Origin: an uncultured Faecalicatena sp.
GTDB lineage: Bacteria > Bacillota > Clostridia > Lachnospirales > Lachnospiraceae
Reading direction: 5' to 3'
Assembly (NCBI GenBank): GCA_948468385.1
Contig: CAOKHZ010000012.1
Span: 58,606-122,605, forward strand
DNA: 64,000 nt
Part shown: positions 62,364 through 64,000 of the stretch, in pieces
Position numbering within the stretch: the stretch's first letter is position 1
Layout of the letters: each line of letters starts with the position of its first letter
Made by a program: the position numbers and the translations under genes
Notes under the pieces: generated by a model
The model's database searches: none
Told to the model about the DNA's origin: nothing
Seen by the model: only the letters and a program-made list of their open reading frames with translations

Positions 62364-64000
62364 ATGAGAAACGAAGAGGAAAGGTGCAGGATATCCCTGA
62401 CGATTGAGCAACAACTGAAAAGGTATACAGATGACAAGCAAAAGACAGAGCGTCATGAAATTCTATGGCATGCATGGAATCATAATAAACACTGGTTGAG
62501 ACAATTACAACAGTGGATTTTGATATCATATCCTCATTATAGTCAGCATGATGAAAGCCATTCCATGTCCATTTTGCAAAATATCGAAATGCTGTTAGGG
62601 GAGAGCCAGATACGGTTACTTTCGGCATCGGATTGTTTTTTGATTTTGCATCTGGCATATATTCATGACATAGGAATGTGCATTACGTATGACGACCGCT
62701 TAAAGTTGGTGAAAAGTACGGAATTTATATGTTTTTTGAGAGAAAGGGCAAGAAGTAACAATGGTTTGACAAAACGATATGCGGAGTTGCTCTTGACATA
62801 CTGTGAGGAGATGCCTGAAATCACTTCGGATGAAATGTTACTTGGAATCAAATTAAACATTTATTATGCAATTATGTATCTTATATCTGATTTTGAGCGG
62901 GGGGAACATGGCATAAAGTCAAAGAACCTATTGGACGATTGGGTGGATAAGCCGGAAAAACTGGGGATTGGCTTTAGCACGTCCGGGATTCCGAGTCGGT
63001 TTTTCCACACGATAGCCTCTTGTGCAAGTACGCATACAAGTTGGGATTTTCAGAATGTAATGAATTTGAGTAAAGAGGATAGTGGTTTTGCTCATGACTA
63101 TATGCATCCACGTTTTGCGGCCATCATGCTGCAGTTGGGAGACGCGCTAGATTTGGATAATGACCGATTCCATCCGATTGTGATGGAGTTTTTAGGTAAG
63201 CTGCCCCATGAATCAATGGTACATATGAAAAAACATGCGGCCATTCGTCGGCTGAGAATCAGTCCAAGCAAAATAAGTATCGTGGCACGAAGCGATTCTG
63301 CAGAGGTCTTACGTCTGGTTTACCAGGAATGTAATGGTATCAGGGACATTCTCCGAAATGCGGCGTTTCATTGGTCGGCAATTTGCCCACCGGAACTGAC
63401 TGCCCGAATTCCAGAATTTGAGAAAGTTCGTTTGTTTTTAAATGACCAGGAAATTGATGAAAGCGTGGTAAATTCAAAATTTCAAATTCAGCAGAAAAAG
63501 GCGTTTGAATTACTTCAGGGCGGTAATTTTTATACGAAAGGCACGACCGTGTTCCTCCGTGAAATCATCCAGAACGCGATTGACGCGTCAAAGTTGCAGT
63601 ATTGGATGGATTGGAAAGGAAGCCAGTGGTTTGACGAGGAACAAGATGCCGAATCGTATACGATTGACCATATAGGAAGTCATATTTCCCCGCTGTCCTA
63701 TCCGATAGAAATCGAGTTGCATTTGGCACGAAAAGCAAAAGATGGTAATAAGTATAAATGTCTGGACACACAGCGCGATTTGGAGCAAATAAAAGAAAGC
63801 GAAACGGATTTTGCGAGTAAGAGGACATGGGAATATGGCGTTTTGATCAGGATTATTGATCAAGGTGTCGGAATTGCCAAGGATGAAATTCCCCAAATCG
63901 CGGACGTGGGCACGGCATATGAAAAAAGAAAAGACAAATTAAATAACTCAAACTTCCCACACCGTTTTGGTGCATTGAACCTTGAAAAATCAATACTTTA
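62364..64000 (+). CDS. HD-domain plus GHKL (HSP90-like) ATPase protein, cut by the window end
   Basis: 545 codons are visible with no stop. The N-terminal half has an HD-type metal site: HDESHS at 62-67, YIHDIGM with His101-Asp102, HDYMHP near 233 and LQLGDALDLDNDR near 246-258. From about 385 a GHKL ATPase begins: LREIIQNAIDAS (Glu400, Asn404, Asp407, the N-box) and IIDQGVGI (Asp499, the G1 box), as in HSP90 and MORC-like proteins. GGAAAGGAG precedes ATG 62364. HD plus GHKL fusions occur in bacterial conflict systems; with the SLATT-like partner this suggests ATP-driven sensing coupled to a membrane effector. Confidence 0.75.
   Translation, partial: MRNEEERCRISLTIEQQLKRYTDDKQKTERHEILWHAWNHNKHWLRQLQQWILISYPHYSQHDESHSMSILQNIEMLLGESQIRLLSASDCFLILHLAYIHDIGMCITYDDRLKLVKSTEFICFLRERARSNNGLTKRYAELLLTYCEEMPEITSDEMLLGIKLNIYYAIMYLISDFERGEHGIKSKNLLDDWVDKPEKLGIGFSTSGIPSRFFHTIASCASTHTSWDFQNVMNLSKEDSGFAHDYMHPRFAAIMLQLGDALDLDNDRFHPIVMEFLGKLPHESMVHMKKHAAIRRLRISPSKISIVARSDSAEVLRLVYQECNGIRDILRNAAFHWSAICPPELTARIPEFEKVRLFLNDQEIDESVVNSKFQIQQKKAFELLQGGNFYTKGTTVFLREIIQNAIDASKLQYWMDWKGSQWFDEEQDAESYTIDHIGSHISPLSYPIEIELHLARKAKDGNKYKCLDTQRDLEQIKESETDFASKRTWEYGVLIRIIDQGVGIAKDEIPQIADVGTAYEKRKDKLNNSNFPHRFGALNLEKSIL

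Overview
The window looks like a piece of chromosome from an anaerobic, flagellated clostridial bacterium, most likely of the Lachnospiraceae type. The grounds are a full-length pyruvate:ferredoxin oxidoreductase, a meso-diaminopimelate-type MurE, a PASTA-domain Ser/Thr kinase with its PP2C phosphatase in the Firmicutes order, NiaR-type NAD regulation, a SGNH/DUF4358/MBOAT/DHHW surface-acylation cassette, a flagellin gene, and strong AGGAGG ribosome binding sites. No rRNA, tRNA, CRISPR array or insertion sequence was recognised.

Layout. 1-5 kb: a small conserved ORF, clpB behind a promoter that overlaps a degenerate CIRCE-like operator, a Y-family polymerase and a VanZ-like gene. 5-20.6 kb: a dense housekeeping run, all on +: murE, priA, def, fmt, a YugP-type metallopeptidase, rsmB, rlmN, then a new promoter and stp, prkC, rsgA, rpe, thiN, ychF. 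20.6-25.5 kb: lgt followed by a four-gene surface polymer acylation cassette. 25.7-29.3 kb: PFOR. 29.5-33.5 kb: nadB-nadC-niaR-nadA behind a promoter whose -35 box lies inside a NiaR-like palindrome, so the operon encodes its own likely repressor. 33.5-35.4 kb: a scar of decayed genes, a Uma2-type gene and a broken small ORF.

35.4-39 kb holds the most striking structure. A small serine recombinase is followed by two inverted 29-bp sites (27/29 identical). Each contains a 12+2+12 quasi-palindrome with opposed central dinucleotides, and they enclose about 107 bp. That segment carries a sigma-28-like promoter (GCCGATAA) which now points away from the next genes, a CsrA-domain protein and flagellin. 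Inversion would point it at them. I read this as a flagellar phase switch shown in the OFF orientation, with a second, CsrA-based control layer in the hairpin-rich flagellin leader.

39-61 kb is a more A/T-rich cluster that probably decorates flagellin or a surface glycan: a GT2 glycosyltransferase, an adenylation enzyme with its carrier protein, an IspD/TarI-like cytidylyltransferase, a beta-helix acyltransferase, a CDP-glycerol-transferase-like protein with a predicted propeller, a D-2-hydroxyacid dehydrogenase, a GAPDH-like dehydrogenase, an AsnB amidotransferase, a cytidylyltransferase/Rossmann/radical-SAM fusion, two related transferase-like proteins and two REG/RDG-domain proteins. It resembles an expanded version of the phosphodiester-linked 'type A' flagellin modification of Clostridioides difficile, but the product cannot be read from sequence. 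61.8-64 kb (cut by the window end) holds a SLATT-like two-TM protein followed by an HD plus GHKL-ATPase protein, which has the look of a defence module.
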